Shown here in pieces: positions 33,990 to 42,747 of a stretch of 64,000 nucleotides of DNA. The first letter of the stretch is position 1. Each line of letters begins with the position of its first letter. The notes under the pieces were generated by a model. That model saw nothing but the letters and a program-made list of their open reading frames with translations, had not been told where the DNA came from and made no database searches. Both the position numbers and the translations under genes were made by a program. The stretch is from JADHUC01 sp964623055 (GTDB lineage Bacteria; Planctomycetota; Planctomycetia; Pirellulales; Pirellulaceae): positions 1 to 64,000 of the forward strand of contig CAZURK010000045.1 in the NCBI GenBank assembly GCA_964623055.1, read 5' to 3'.

Positions 33990-36900
33990 TCAGTCCTGCT
34001 GAACATCCAGCGGGGCGAAATCTACGACGGCGTTGTCCATTGCGTAGCCGATGTGCGTAATCGCCTTGAGCGGTCGTTTCAGTTTGGCTTTCACCTCTAC
34101 GCTGTTGGCGGTGAAGACGACTTGTTGGCTATCCAAGTCGACCGTCACAACAAGGTCGATCGGCTGGTTGTCACTCAATTCGACCGGTGCCCCGATCGTT
34201 TGGCCACCGCTCAGCGGACCTTGAACCAATACCGCTCGATTCATCTTCAACCTCATCCCGCACTTGATCAGTTGCTCGTCACGACCGCCGTCGCCGAATA
34301 CCACGAATCCATTGCGGAGCGTGCCACTGGCGACGGCCGGGACGGCCATGCGGGTCTTGAGCGTGGCGGAACCCTTCGCGGGATTCTCCAACTTCTTTAA
34401 CGCGAAGGCCGTTGCACCCTTGCCCTTGGGCTTCAAACGATAGCCCAGGTCCGATTCGAACACCTGGCAACGAGTCACCCGGTCAAAGTCTTCTTCCTTT
34501 GAGACCGGCGCCGGCAGCAGGTAGTTCGGGTCTTCCGGCTGGTCCCAGTCGATCTGCACCGGCAGGTCGTCCGCGGCACGCAGCGGGGTCGCCGCATCGC
34601 CCGACAGGCAGAGCAGCCGTCCGTCGACCTTGCTCACGAACAGTTTGCCTCCGGCTACAGCCAGGCCGTCGAAAACGGGGATGGTGTCCAGGGCGTAGCG
34701 GGCCAACAGCTTCCCGTCCGTCTTGGACAACGCCCACAGCACGCCGCCGTGGTTGCCTTCCAAGGCTTCCGCTTGACGCCGGATGGCCTCTTGCGTGGCT
34801 GGCGCGTCCGGCAGGCGGTAAATCTGGCGTTCGTTGATGAAGTTGGGCGGGCCTGCCACCAGCACGATGTCTCTACACAATGCCATGGCGCGTGCTGTTA
34901 CAGAAGGTTTCGGGAGAAGCCAGTTCGCGTTAGTCGCCGTCAGTTGTTCGCGCGGGAAGAACCGGCGCAGCAGCCAATCGGACGAATTGGCGTTTCTTCG
35001 CGCGGAACGAGCGTTGATTTCAGCATCCGCCTTCCCGATGCGGGCGATAGCCTCTTCGGTTACGGTCTTGTCCACGGAGAACAGTTCGTACTCCAAGACC
35101 GAGGCATTGACCATGTACTCCGGCTGCCGCCCGAATCCATACACGTTGTCGTCATCGAAACACAGAATCCGTCCGGACGGGACCAGGCGGCCGGCCTTGA
35201 GCCACGCGCCGTAGCCGCCGGATACACGGCGGCCGTAGGTCCAGTAGGATCGGAAGAAGTAATCGTCGTCCAAGAAGCCGATCTGGCAGAACAGATGGCA
35301 GTCTTGCGCCGGCTGCTTATTCAAATCCTCCAGCCCGATCTCCAACCGTCTCCCGGTGAAGTCGATTTTCTGCGACCGCATCCAAATGTGACGACCGTCG
35401 CAACTGAGGATGTCCGACAGGGCCACGGGCATGTTGTTGCCTCGCGTCTTTTCCAGATAGGCCAGATGCATCTCCTTGCCGGACTCGGGATCCATGTTGT
35501 CCCACACGACTTCGCCCAGCAGTTCGCCGGTTTTCGGATCCAGACGCAGAAAGTGAATCCCGCCGTCCAGGAACATGTTGCGTCCCGCCGTGCAATACAA
35601 CACGCCGTCGTGAACCAGCACACTGCCGTGAACTGGCCAGGCTGATTCCAGTTGCTCCCACGCCATCATGCGACGGTCCACCGGCGCCCCGCGGAACCGC
35701 CACGCCATCGCCCCATCGTTGGCATCCAGTGCATAGACGAAGCCGTCGGCCGAGCCGAACAGCACGAGTCCCTGACAATATGTCGGTGGCGAATCGACGC
35801 GGCCGCCGGTAGTGAACGACCAAGCGGTCTTTCCGGTCTTGGCATCCAACGCGACAACCTGATGCGCATCGACCGCGGCAACAAACACCTTGCCGGCGGC
35901 GATGGTAGGTGCGCTCAAACGCCCGCCTATCTTGGCCTGCCACACTTGGCCGATGCTTTCGGCAGAGACAGCGACCGGACTGGCCCCGCTGCGAGCCGAA
36001 TCCTGGCGGTAGGTCGGCCAGTCCGCATCCGACGCCACGGGCCCATCGACTCGGCCAAAAGCCGGGCCTTTCTGCAGCCGTTCGGTCGCGGCGATACCGT
36101 CCCGCCCAGGTTGCGGCACCGGGCCGGCGGCCAATGCTTTGAAGCCCGATAGCTTGGCTTCCAACTGGCATCCGCAGGCGTCCATCGAAGCGTAGGTCAG
36201 CCCGTTACATGGCATGACACCGTATATGCAACCGCCGCGGACCCAGTGATTCGGTTGCCAGGTTTCTTTCTCCAAGTCGATGAACTCCGTGCCGTTCCGT
36301 GCCGTCAACAGGTAGTTGTTGGTGGCCTTGGCCGGGTAGCAGCGGTGATGGAACCAGTGAACATGGACGTCTGGCGGGAACTCGCGTTTCACCTCGCCGG
36401 TGCGCGGGTCGTACCCCGTAAACACGCCACTGCCCGCGTTGCCCGCGATATCGCCGGTCCACACCAGGCCGTCGGCCACTAACAAGTCTTTCAGCGACAG
36501 GTGGCCGCTGGGCTTCTGTTTCTGCTCCCACAGTTTCGTGCCATCTTGGATCGACCACCCAGAGATCTTGCCGTTGTTGGCGGCCAGCAGCACGACATCG
36601 TCGTAGATCAGCACTCGCGGGCCCGTGTTGGTCTGGACGGGGATTTCCGTCGGAGACGGTTCGGACTCCCATCGGCGGTCGCCGTTTTGACGGTCCAGGC
36701 ACACCAGCTTCTCGCCGTCATGGAAGACGACGTGCGAGCCAGAGACCGCTAACGAACACGGAGCGACCGGGGCTTCGGCTTTCCACAAACGCTGGCCGGT
36801 ATCGGCTTGGTAAGCGAAGACCTTTCTTGATGCCCCGTCCCAACCCCAGCCGGGATTCGCGGTGCGAGTATTGTCCCAGACGTAGGTTGATACGCGACGC

Positions 36901-37955
36901 CACTTGGGCAGCGGCGATGGAGTGTTGTCAGCCACCGTGTACACAATGCCGTCGTCGACGACGATCTCGCGAGTGAACTCGCTACCCTCCAAAGTCATCA
37001 ATGTCTTGCCGGTGGCTCCGTCCAGGACCACGGTAGGTGCGTCGATGCCCAATGTCACAAACACGCGGTCGTCGACGGCGACCAAACGTCGCAGTAGGTG
37101 GGCCGGACCGCTCTTGAGCGGATACTGCCGCGTGTTCCATTGGTTAATGTCGCGTTTCCAGAGGATCGTTCCATTGAAAGCATCGCGGGCAGTCAGCCGC
37201 CAGGCAGAAGGCAACTGGATCGACGCTCGCGCTCCTTCATCCAGGATGTAGAACAGCCGGCCGCCGGCAGACACGCACGAAGTCATACTGGCCATGTGAT
37301 CGTGATGGCGAGACCAGCGGGGGCTGCCGATCCAGCGCAACTGCGTCGGCGGGCCGACCATGTCGTCCTTCGACGCGGGGTTGCCGTCGGCATTGTGAAA
37401 GTAATGCGTCCACTGGTCCATCTCGGCGGGGACCGGTTTTGCGAACATCACAAAACCGTCCCCGATGCGGGATACGGGATGTGGGATACGGGATAGCCAC
37501 GTCTCGTTCCCCTTCTCCCGTACAATCGCCACACCGCGTGGGGCCAGAACGCGCAGAATCTCGCATCCCGCATCTCGCATCCCGCATCTCGTGTCCATCA
37601 CGATCAGGTTCACCAGATTGTCGGCATACGGCAACGCTTGTCCGCCCCACAGATCGACGCTGACGGGGCCGTATCCGGTCTGTGCCTGCAAGCTCTTGCG
37701 CGCGGCTGCAACTTCCGTTTCCGATGTGCTGAGTCCATGCACGATGTATTGGTCCCCGCCGCGCAGTGAAGCCGTCAAGGAACCGTCACCGCAACCCAGA
37801 TGGACGACAAAGCCTCCCTGTACGCCGGACTGCTGGAGGATCGCCGCTCCGTCGTCTGCCGGGGCAGCGCGAGCTAGCAGCAGTCCGACAAGCGAAAAGG
37901 AAAAAAGGCACGAGAGAGAATCCGTAAAAAGGCGGGAAACGGATGGATGTTGCAT
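33990..37955 (-). CDS. SAM-methyltransferase-like domain fused to PQQ beta-propellers
   Basis: 1321 residues from ATG 37955, chosen because GAGGTGA is correctly spaced; TTG 37979 and ATG 37961 are alternatives. After a signal sequence (LSCLFSFSLVGLLLARAA) comes a methyltransferase-like Rossmann domain with the SAM-binding loop HLGCGDGS at ~52-59. From ~200 to ~1150 there are PQQ/BamB-type propeller blades (FNGTILWKRDINQW, VVLDGATGKTLMTLEG, VVALDAKTGKTAWSFTTGG, VYALDANDGAMAWRFRG). The last ~170 residues resemble a LamG-like sandwich. An exported protein has no obvious SAM supply, so the first domain may be a binding relic. Heptad DNA repeats interrupt the methyltransferase domain in frame. Confidence 0.8.
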   Translation of the reverse strand: MQHPSVSRLFTDSLSCLFSFSLVGLLLARAAPADDGAAILQQSGVQGGFVVHLGCGDGSLTASLRGGDQYIVHGLSTSETEVAAARKSLQAQTGYGPVSVDLWGGQALPYADNLVNLIVMDTRCGMRDAGCEILRVLAPRGVAIVREKGNETWLSRIPHPVSRIGDGFVMFAKPVPAEMDQWTHYFHNADGNPASKDDMVGPPTQLRWIGSPRWSRHHDHMASMTSCVSAGGRLFYILDEGARASIQLPSAWRLTARDAFNGTILWKRDINQWNTRQYPLKSGPAHLLRRLVAVDDRVFVTLGIDAPTVVLDGATGKTLMTLEGSEFTREIVVDDGIVYTVADNTPSPLPKWRRVSTYVWDNTRTANPGWGWDGASRKVFAYQADTGQRLWKAEAPVAPCSLAVSGSHVVFHDGEKLVCLDRQNGDRRWESEPSPTEIPVQTNTGPRVLIYDDVVLLAANNGKISGWSIQDGTKLWEQKQKPSGHLSLKDLLVADGLVWTGDIAGNAGSGVFTGYDPRTGEVKREFPPDVHVHWFHHRCYPAKATNNYLLTARNGTEFIDLEKETWQPNHWVRGGCIYGVMPCNGLTYASMDACGCQLEAKLSGFKALAAGPVPQPGRDGIAATERLQKGPAFGRVDGPVASDADWPTYRQDSARSGASPVAVSAESIGQVWQAKIGGRLSAPTIAAGKVFVAAVDAHQVVALDAKTGKTAWSFTTGGRVDSPPTYCQGLVLFGSADGFVYALDANDGAMAWRFRGAPVDRRMMAWEQLESAWPVHGSVLVHDGVLYCTAGRNMFLDGGIHFLRLDPKTGELLGEVVWDNMDPESGKEMHLAYLEKTRGNNMPVALSDILSCDGRHIWMRSQKIDFTGRRLEIGLEDLNKQPAQDCHLFCQIGFLDDDYFFRSYWTYGRRVSGGYGAWLKAGRLVPSGRILCFDDDNVYGFGRQPEYMVNASVLEYELFSVDKTVTEEAIARIGKADAEINARSARRNANSSDWLLRRFFPREQLTATNANWLLPKPSVTARAMALCRDIVLVAGPPNFINERQIYRLPDAPATQEAIRRQAEALEGNHGGVLWALSKTDGKLLARYALDTIPVFDGLAVAGGKLFVSKVDGRLLCLSGDAATPLRAADDLPVQIDWDQPEDPNYLLPAPVSKEEDFDRVTRCQVFESDLGYRLKPKGKGATAFALKKLENPAKGSATLKTRMAVPAVASGTLRNGFVVFGDGGRDEQLIKCGMRLKMNRAVLVQGPLSGGQTIGAPVELSDNQPIDLVVTVDLDSQQVVFTANSVEVKAKLKRPLKAITHIGYAMDNAVVDFAPLDVQQD
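37464..37591. repeat. Two heptad-repeat blocks in inverted orientation inside a coding region
   Basis: Block 1 (37464-37494) is two 14-bp units GATG(C/T)GGGATACGG plus GAT. Block 2 (37560-37591) is two 14-bp units CTCGCATCCCGCAT plus CTCG. Block 2 is the reverse orientation of the same GGGAT(A/G)C-type heptad, so the pair could fold as a long hairpin around 65 bases. In the protein they encode CGMRDAGCE and SRIPHPVSRIGDG; the residues between them (LRVLAPRGVAIV) look native. Confidence 0.8.
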
Positions 37956-38164
37956 GGTCATCACCTCGGAAAAGAACAAGTGGTGAGCGTTCGTCGAGGT
38001 TCGTCACGTAAGTGGGGCACGATTCCATCGTGCCATGACAAGCTGCGAACAACCCTCGTTTATTCAACCAAAGTATCTTCGTTCATCGGCAGTCGATCGG
38101 CAAGGGTCGTTCGGTTGACCGGCATCGAGGCTTCGCGCATGCTATACTCGCGATCCGCACATTC

Positions 38165-38236
38165 GCTCGTTTAACCGCAAGCCCGAGGCGTCGGCGAATC
38201 CATACACAGTCGCCTTCGGCTTACCGTTAAACGAGC
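38165..38236. repeat. 26-bp near-perfect inverted repeat in a 358-base intergenic region
   Basis: Arms at 38165-38190 and 38211-38236 pair at 22 of 26 positions around a 20-base loop. It sits between the divergent PQQ-propeller (minus) and sulfatase (plus) genes. The rest of 37956-38313 holds isolated promoter-like hexamers (TTGACC 38115, TATACT 38143, TTGACA 38242), but no pair with acceptable spacing. Confidence 0.7.
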
Positions 38237-38313
38237 CGTTGTTGACAGTGAGCCGCTAGTACTCCCCTTTCTCTTTCGCTAGACCCACCAACCCGCAGAG
38301 AGATTCACTAACC

Positions 38314-39723
38314 ATGAAGAAATCGCCTCTACCAGTTCTCCTCTGTTCGCTGACGTTTTCATTCGCATCCGCAGCATCGTATGCCGAACAAGCGGCTGGC
38401 AGCCGGCCCAACATCGTTTTCATTATGGCCGACGACTTGGGTTACGGAGAACTCGGCTGCTTTGGGCAGACGAAGATCAAGACACCCCATCTTGATCGGA
38501 TGGCTGCTCAGGGGATGCGGTGCACGCAGGTCTACTCGGGAAGCACCGTCTGCGCGCCGACTCGTTGTTGTCTGATGACCGGACTGCACACCGGTCATGC
38601 CAGAGTGCGAGGCAATGCCGGCATCAGCGGGCGCGTGCCATTGGAGCCGGAAGACATCACGGTTGCGGAAGTCCTGCGAACTGCCGGATACCGGACGGGC
38701 ATCGTTGGCAAGTGGGGGCTCGGCGAGCCCGGTACCACTGGCATTCCGAACAATCAGGGGTTCGATTTTTGGTTCGGGTATCTGAATCAGTCGAATGCCC
38801 ATTTCTACTATCCGCCTTTTCTGTGGAAGAATCGCGGGAGAATAGATCTGCCGCAAAATGCCGACGGTAAGAAGGGGGTCTACTCGCACGACATGATGAC
38901 CGACGAAGCGCTGGCTTTTGTCCGACGGAATCAGAAGGATCCGTTCTTTTTGTATGTCGCCTACACGATTCCGCACGCCGAGATCGTGGTGCCTGAGGAT
39001 TCACTGAGAGAATACCGCGGCAAGTTTCCGGAGACACCGTACCCCGGCGCGCATTACGGCGCACAGGCGGAGCCGAATGCCGCTGTTGCTGGGATGATCA
39101 CCCGCATGGACCGCGACATCGGCCGTCTGTTAGACCTCTTGAAGGAACTGAGCCTCGACGAAAATGCCATCGTTTTTTTCACAAGTGACAACGGTCCGGT
39201 GTCGGTGGGTGGCCGGGATCACAAGTTCTTCAATGCGGCTGGCGGTTTGCGGGGGGCGAAAGGAAGTCTTTTCGAAGGAGGAATCCGTGTACCGACAATC
39301 GTCCGTTGGCCAGGGCGCATCCAGGCCGGCACGGTCAGCGATGCCGTGTGGGCACACTGGGACGTGCTGCCGACGTGCGCAGAGATTGCCGGAGTCGAGT
39401 CGCCGAAGAACATCGACGGCGTGAGCATCCTGCCAACTTTGATAGGGAAAGACCAGCCGCAACTTGACGACCGTTTTCTATACTGGGAATACGGCCGCAA
39501 CGCCAAGTTCACACAGGCGGTCCGCAAAGGCGACTGGAAGGCGACCCGCACCGGGCTGAATGGACCGATCAGTTTGTGCAACCTGAAGACAGACATGGCC
39601 GAGACGACCGACGTCGCCAGTCAGCATCCCTCCATCGTTGAACAAATCGAGGAGTACTTGGCGACAGCCCGTACCGAATCGAAAGACTTCCCTGTTGCGT
39701 TCAATCGCAAACCCAAACGGTAA
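38314..39723 (+). CDS. Secreted Cys-type sulfatase (arylsulfatase / GalNAc-6-sulfatase-like)
   Basis: 469 residues with a signal peptide (LPVLLCSLTFSFASAASYA). The family S1 sulfatase features are all present: PNIVFIMADDLGYGELG with the metal-binding Asp pair, then the maturation motif C80-A-P-T-R84, whose Cys is converted to formylglycine. GIVGKWGLG, FLYVAYTIPHAE, VFFTSDNG with metal ligands, and EGGIRVPTIVRWPG follow in order. The length is normal and the C-terminus (EEYLATARTESKDFPV) looks complete. It should hydrolyse sulfate esters on polysaccharides in the periplasm. It is followed by a beta-helix remnant and then lyase-like, beta-helix and glycosidase genes on the same strand. Confidence 0.93.
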   Translation: MKKSPLPVLLCSLTFSFASAASYAEQAAGSRPNIVFIMADDLGYGELGCFGQTKIKTPHLDRMAAQGMRCTQVYSGSTVCAPTRCCLMTGLHTGHARVRGNAGISGRVPLEPEDITVAEVLRTAGYRTGIVGKWGLGEPGTTGIPNNQGFDFWFGYLNQSNAHFYYPPFLWKNRGRIDLPQNADGKKGVYSHDMMTDEALAFVRRNQKDPFFLYVAYTIPHAEIVVPEDSLREYRGKFPETPYPGAHYGAQAEPNAAVAGMITRMDRDIGRLLDLLKELSLDENAIVFFTSDNGPVSVGGRDHKFFNAAGGLRGAKGSLFEGGIRVPTIVRWPGRIQAGTVSDAVWAHWDVLPTCAEIAGVESPKNIDGVSILPTLIGKDQPQLDDRFLYWEYGRNAKFTQAVRKGDWKATRTGLNGPISLCNLKTDMAETTDVASQHPSIVEQIEEYLATARTESKDFPVAFNRKPKR

Positions 39724-39731
39724 GCGGCGGC

Positions 39732-40379
39732 GTGCGTTTTGTGGGCGGTAACAACCGGGACAATATCATTGAAAACAACTATGTACGTCATGTGGGAGAA
39801 GGGATCTATGTCCGCAACAACATCATCGAATTTGACGGGCCGGATCTACTGTCGCCGTTCACTGTCGTCGCAGGTTCTCGACGCGCCAACGTAGCGGTGG
39901 ATGAACCGCCTATCTGGAATCACCAATATACCTGTGAAAACAATGTCGTCTGGTCGTCTTCCGGATCGATCTTTCGACTCTCCGGTAAACCAGATGAGGA
40001 AACGTTCAAGCGAGCAGACAACAATGTGTATTATAATCCGGACGGACGCTATTCTTTCGGCAGAATAAGAGGCTGGGGCACCTTGAAGAACTGGCAGAGT
40101 GCGGGGCTTGAGTCCGGCACGAAATGTGTCGATCCGTTGTTCGTGGATCGGGAGAATCACGATTATCGCCTCAAGCCCGATTCACCAGCCCTGGCACTGG
40201 GATTTCAGCAGATCGACACCAGCGAGATCGGCCTGAAGAAGGACTTTCATTCAAAGATGGTGGGAGACTTTTACCATGAACGATCTTCAGAGGTATTGGG
40301 CCATGAACACACGCTGGGTTGCGCTGTTTTTTCTCGTCACGGTTTCATTCGACGATCCCGCGCGTGCGCAGACGGTTGA
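39732..40379 (+). pseudogene. C-terminal remnant of a beta-helix protein
   Basis: Protein-like homology begins right after the sulfatase stop codon (SGGVRFVGGNNRDNIIEN) and has no signal peptide, ribosome binding site or N-terminal coils. What remains looks like the end of a planctomycete right-handed beta-helix protein: NNIIEFDGPDLLSP, NNVVWSSSGSIFRLSG, DNNVYYNPDGRYSF, SGTKCVDPLFVDRENHDYRL and KPDSPALALGF. The true similarity ends near 40255; the open frame then runs into the next gene. It is best explained as the 3' piece left by a deletion that joined it to the sulfatase gene. A second orphan of this kind lies at 58495. Confidence 0.65.
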
Positions 40380-42702
40380 CCGGCACAAGGTCGGTGAAGG
40401 CATAGCTGCCTCGACGACCAGCAAGACAGAACCGCTCGTCCTGCAATCTGAGTACGCGAGATGGCGCGAGTCCCTGCCGGATGACTATCCCCAGGTGGCG
40501 GACTACCGGCGAGTGATGCTGCGTTGGGTCACCGGTGCGGAGGAATATTGGGGTACGGACCCCGAACGACCGGAATTAGGCATGTGCCGGTTTGGCGAAA
40601 GAAGACACACCCATGTGCGGACCGCTCGCGCCTTGCCGGTCTACGCAGCCCTGGCGGCGGATCCGAAGCTCGACGACCCCGTCTGGACACGCCAGAAGTT
40701 GGGCGAGCGACTGAATGCGGCGATTGCTTTCTTGTACGCGACCTACGACCCAAAAGGTCCCCGCGAGGGCTATTGGGGCAAGAAGCCTGGGCGAAACAGT
40801 CTTCGTTATGAGACGTGGGTGATTGGCAACATGCTCGACGTGGTGCAGATCACTCCGGAACTGGTGGCTTCTGAAAACAAGCAGCGCATCCGCGAGATCC
40901 TCGTCGATATGGTCGAGGACGAGCGCACCAGCGGTCGCGCCCAATCGCTGGACGACTACCGGCACGAAGGTATCACCTGGACCATCAACCTGCTGGCCCG
41001 CGGCGCCATCCTCTATCCGGATCATCCGCAGGCGGGCCGGTGGCTCGAACTAGCCAAACACGGATACGCCAGTTCGCTTTGCGTGGAAGCGGACTTGCAG
41101 GACGAGACGGTCGTCGATGGAAAGCCGATCAAAGAGTGGGTCGCGCACCGTTGCCCAGTTTTCTATCCCGATTTCACGTTCACTCACCACGCCCTGGGGA
41201 TTCATCCGGGCTATATGGCGATCGCGGGGCACCGCATGGTTTCGCTCTACGATCTGCTGAAACGGAAGGACGGGTCGGTCTCGCCGGTCTGGTACCACCA
41301 CTTCCGGGACATGACCAATGTGCTCAAGGGGCTTTCGCTGTGGGACGGCCGGGTCGCTTTCCCCAACGCCAAGGATTGGGCCGACTACATCTATGGCGTC
41401 TGCGACGTCCGCTTCGATGTCGTGGGGCTTCAGATGATGTTCGGCGATGGTCAGGCCAGACTGATCGAGCAGGGGCTGTTTCGCCAGCTTGAATGGCTCC
41501 AGCTCAACCGCGAACGCGGCGACTTCGGTCCCAGCAACGCCGAGTACATCCACAACGTGAACGATGCGGGGCGAATGGGCTTCACCTACTGGATTCGACA
41601 GGCCCACGGGTGCGCCCGCCCCGTGAAACAAGAGGAATTCGACTCGGCCCACTGCAAGGTCTTTCACAGCCCACATTCCAGATTCGTCTCCGTTCGTGAT
41701 CCACAGCGATTCGCATCCTGGGGCTGGCAAGCCCGCCGCAATCGGTCCACGGGGAAGCATAACTCCACGGGGCTGATCCTCCCCAGCGGTCACGGTTTGG
41801 GCGACCACTTGGCCCAATGGGATGACAGCCTCGTACCGGACTATTGGACCTTAGACAAGCGAGGACGCCGTAGCTATCTGCAAGTCGGTTCGAAGACCAA
41901 CCGCGTGGAGACTTTCGAGGGGGGCTTTGCCGTCAGCGAGCGGACGGAGTTGGTTCGACCCGGTGACAAGCCGGCACCCGAAGCGCGTGGCAGCGTGATC
42001 GACCATCGGGTGATGGTGGCCCTTCCCGACGGGCGAACCGTGATTTTCGCGGCATCGGGCCGTGTCGTAGAAGAGATATCGCGACTCAGTACGATGGACG
42101 TCAACTGGCGTTTCGTCCGTTCGGTCTTCTCCGACATGCAAAGGACGATCTACTACGAAGGTGGCAAGAGAGAATGTCGTTTCGTCAAGGATGTATCGAC
42201 GCCCTGGTTTAACATCGACGGCATCATGGGCGTGGTTTCAATCGGCAAGCCCGCCCGGGTGACGTGCGAGCCGTTCGGCAAGGTCGACGAGCAAGGTATC
42301 CCGATCGCGGAACAAGATCCCTTCGGCACCCATGCCGGTCAGACGGTCCGGTTGGGAGTCTGTTCGCTTGAGCCGCGTGAGTACCAGCCGGGGCAAGAGA
42401 TATTCACAGCATGCCTGGCATTCGTCACCGACACTGACGCAACGGGAGCCGAGCAACTGGTTGGCGCGTGCCGCGAGGTGAAGACCGGTAAAGCGGTTCG
42501 CGCTTACGACGTGCGCGGCCAAGACGGGAAACCGTATGTCGTCGTCGTAAACTCCTCGGACACCGAAGCGACGCGGGAGCTCGCCCACCCGGCAAACTCG
42601 CGGCTTCTTACGCCTGAAGCCGCAACCCTGACGGGCCGCGGTGACGCCCGACGATTGCGTCTGAAGCCTCGCGGCTGCGCCGTGTTGATCCACGGCAATT
42701 GA
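40276..42702 (+). CDS. Secreted polysaccharide-lyase-like protein (PL8-type architecture)
   Basis: 808 residues from ATG 40276 (GGGAG upstream) or 799 from ATG 40303; the second start lies directly before the signal peptide (WVALFFLVTVSFDDPARA). The N-terminal ~430 residues are an alpha-helical toroid (RTARALPVYAALAADPKLD, YRHEGITWTINLLARG, FTHHALGIHPGYM); the rest is beta-sandwich-like (YLQVGSKTNRVETFEGG, HRVMVALPDGRTVIFAA). This is the layout of chondroitin/hyaluronate lyases, whose catalytic Asn-His-Tyr may lie in the region with THHALGIHPGY. Its place between a sulfatase and a beta-helix protein supports a role in breaking down a sulfated polysaccharide. Confidence 0.65.
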   Translation: MNDLQRYWAMNTRWVALFFLVTVSFDDPARAQTVDRHKVGEGIAASTTSKTEPLVLQSEYARWRESLPDDYPQVADYRRVMLRWVTGAEEYWGTDPERPELGMCRFGERRHTHVRTARALPVYAALAADPKLDDPVWTRQKLGERLNAAIAFLYATYDPKGPREGYWGKKPGRNSLRYETWVIGNMLDVVQITPELVASENKQRIREILVDMVEDERTSGRAQSLDDYRHEGITWTINLLARGAILYPDHPQAGRWLELAKHGYASSLCVEADLQDETVVDGKPIKEWVAHRCPVFYPDFTFTHHALGIHPGYMAIAGHRMVSLYDLLKRKDGSVSPVWYHHFRDMTNVLKGLSLWDGRVAFPNAKDWADYIYGVCDVRFDVVGLQMMFGDGQARLIEQGLFRQLEWLQLNRERGDFGPSNAEYIHNVNDAGRMGFTYWIRQAHGCARPVKQEEFDSAHCKVFHSPHSRFVSVRDPQRFASWGWQARRNRSTGKHNSTGLILPSGHGLGDHLAQWDDSLVPDYWTLDKRGRRSYLQVGSKTNRVETFEGGFAVSERTELVRPGDKPAPEARGSVIDHRVMVALPDGRTVIFAASGRVVEEISRLSTMDVNWRFVRSVFSDMQRTIYYEGGKRECRFVKDVSTPWFNIDGIMGVVSIGKPARVTCEPFGKVDEQGIPIAEQDPFGTHAGQTVRLGVCSLEPREYQPGQEIFTACLAFVTDTDATGAEQLVGACREVKTGKAVRAYDVRGQDGKPYVVVVNSSDTEATRELAHPANSRLLTPEAATLTGRGDARRLRLKPRGCAVLIHGN

Positions 42703-42747
42703 CATCCACCGCGTATGCAGAACATCTGGCAGAGAGGAAAGGACAAC

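Noticed and set aside
38242..38270. TTGACA at 38242 as a sulfatase promoter
   Set aside because: No acceptable -10 box is found at 15-19 bases.
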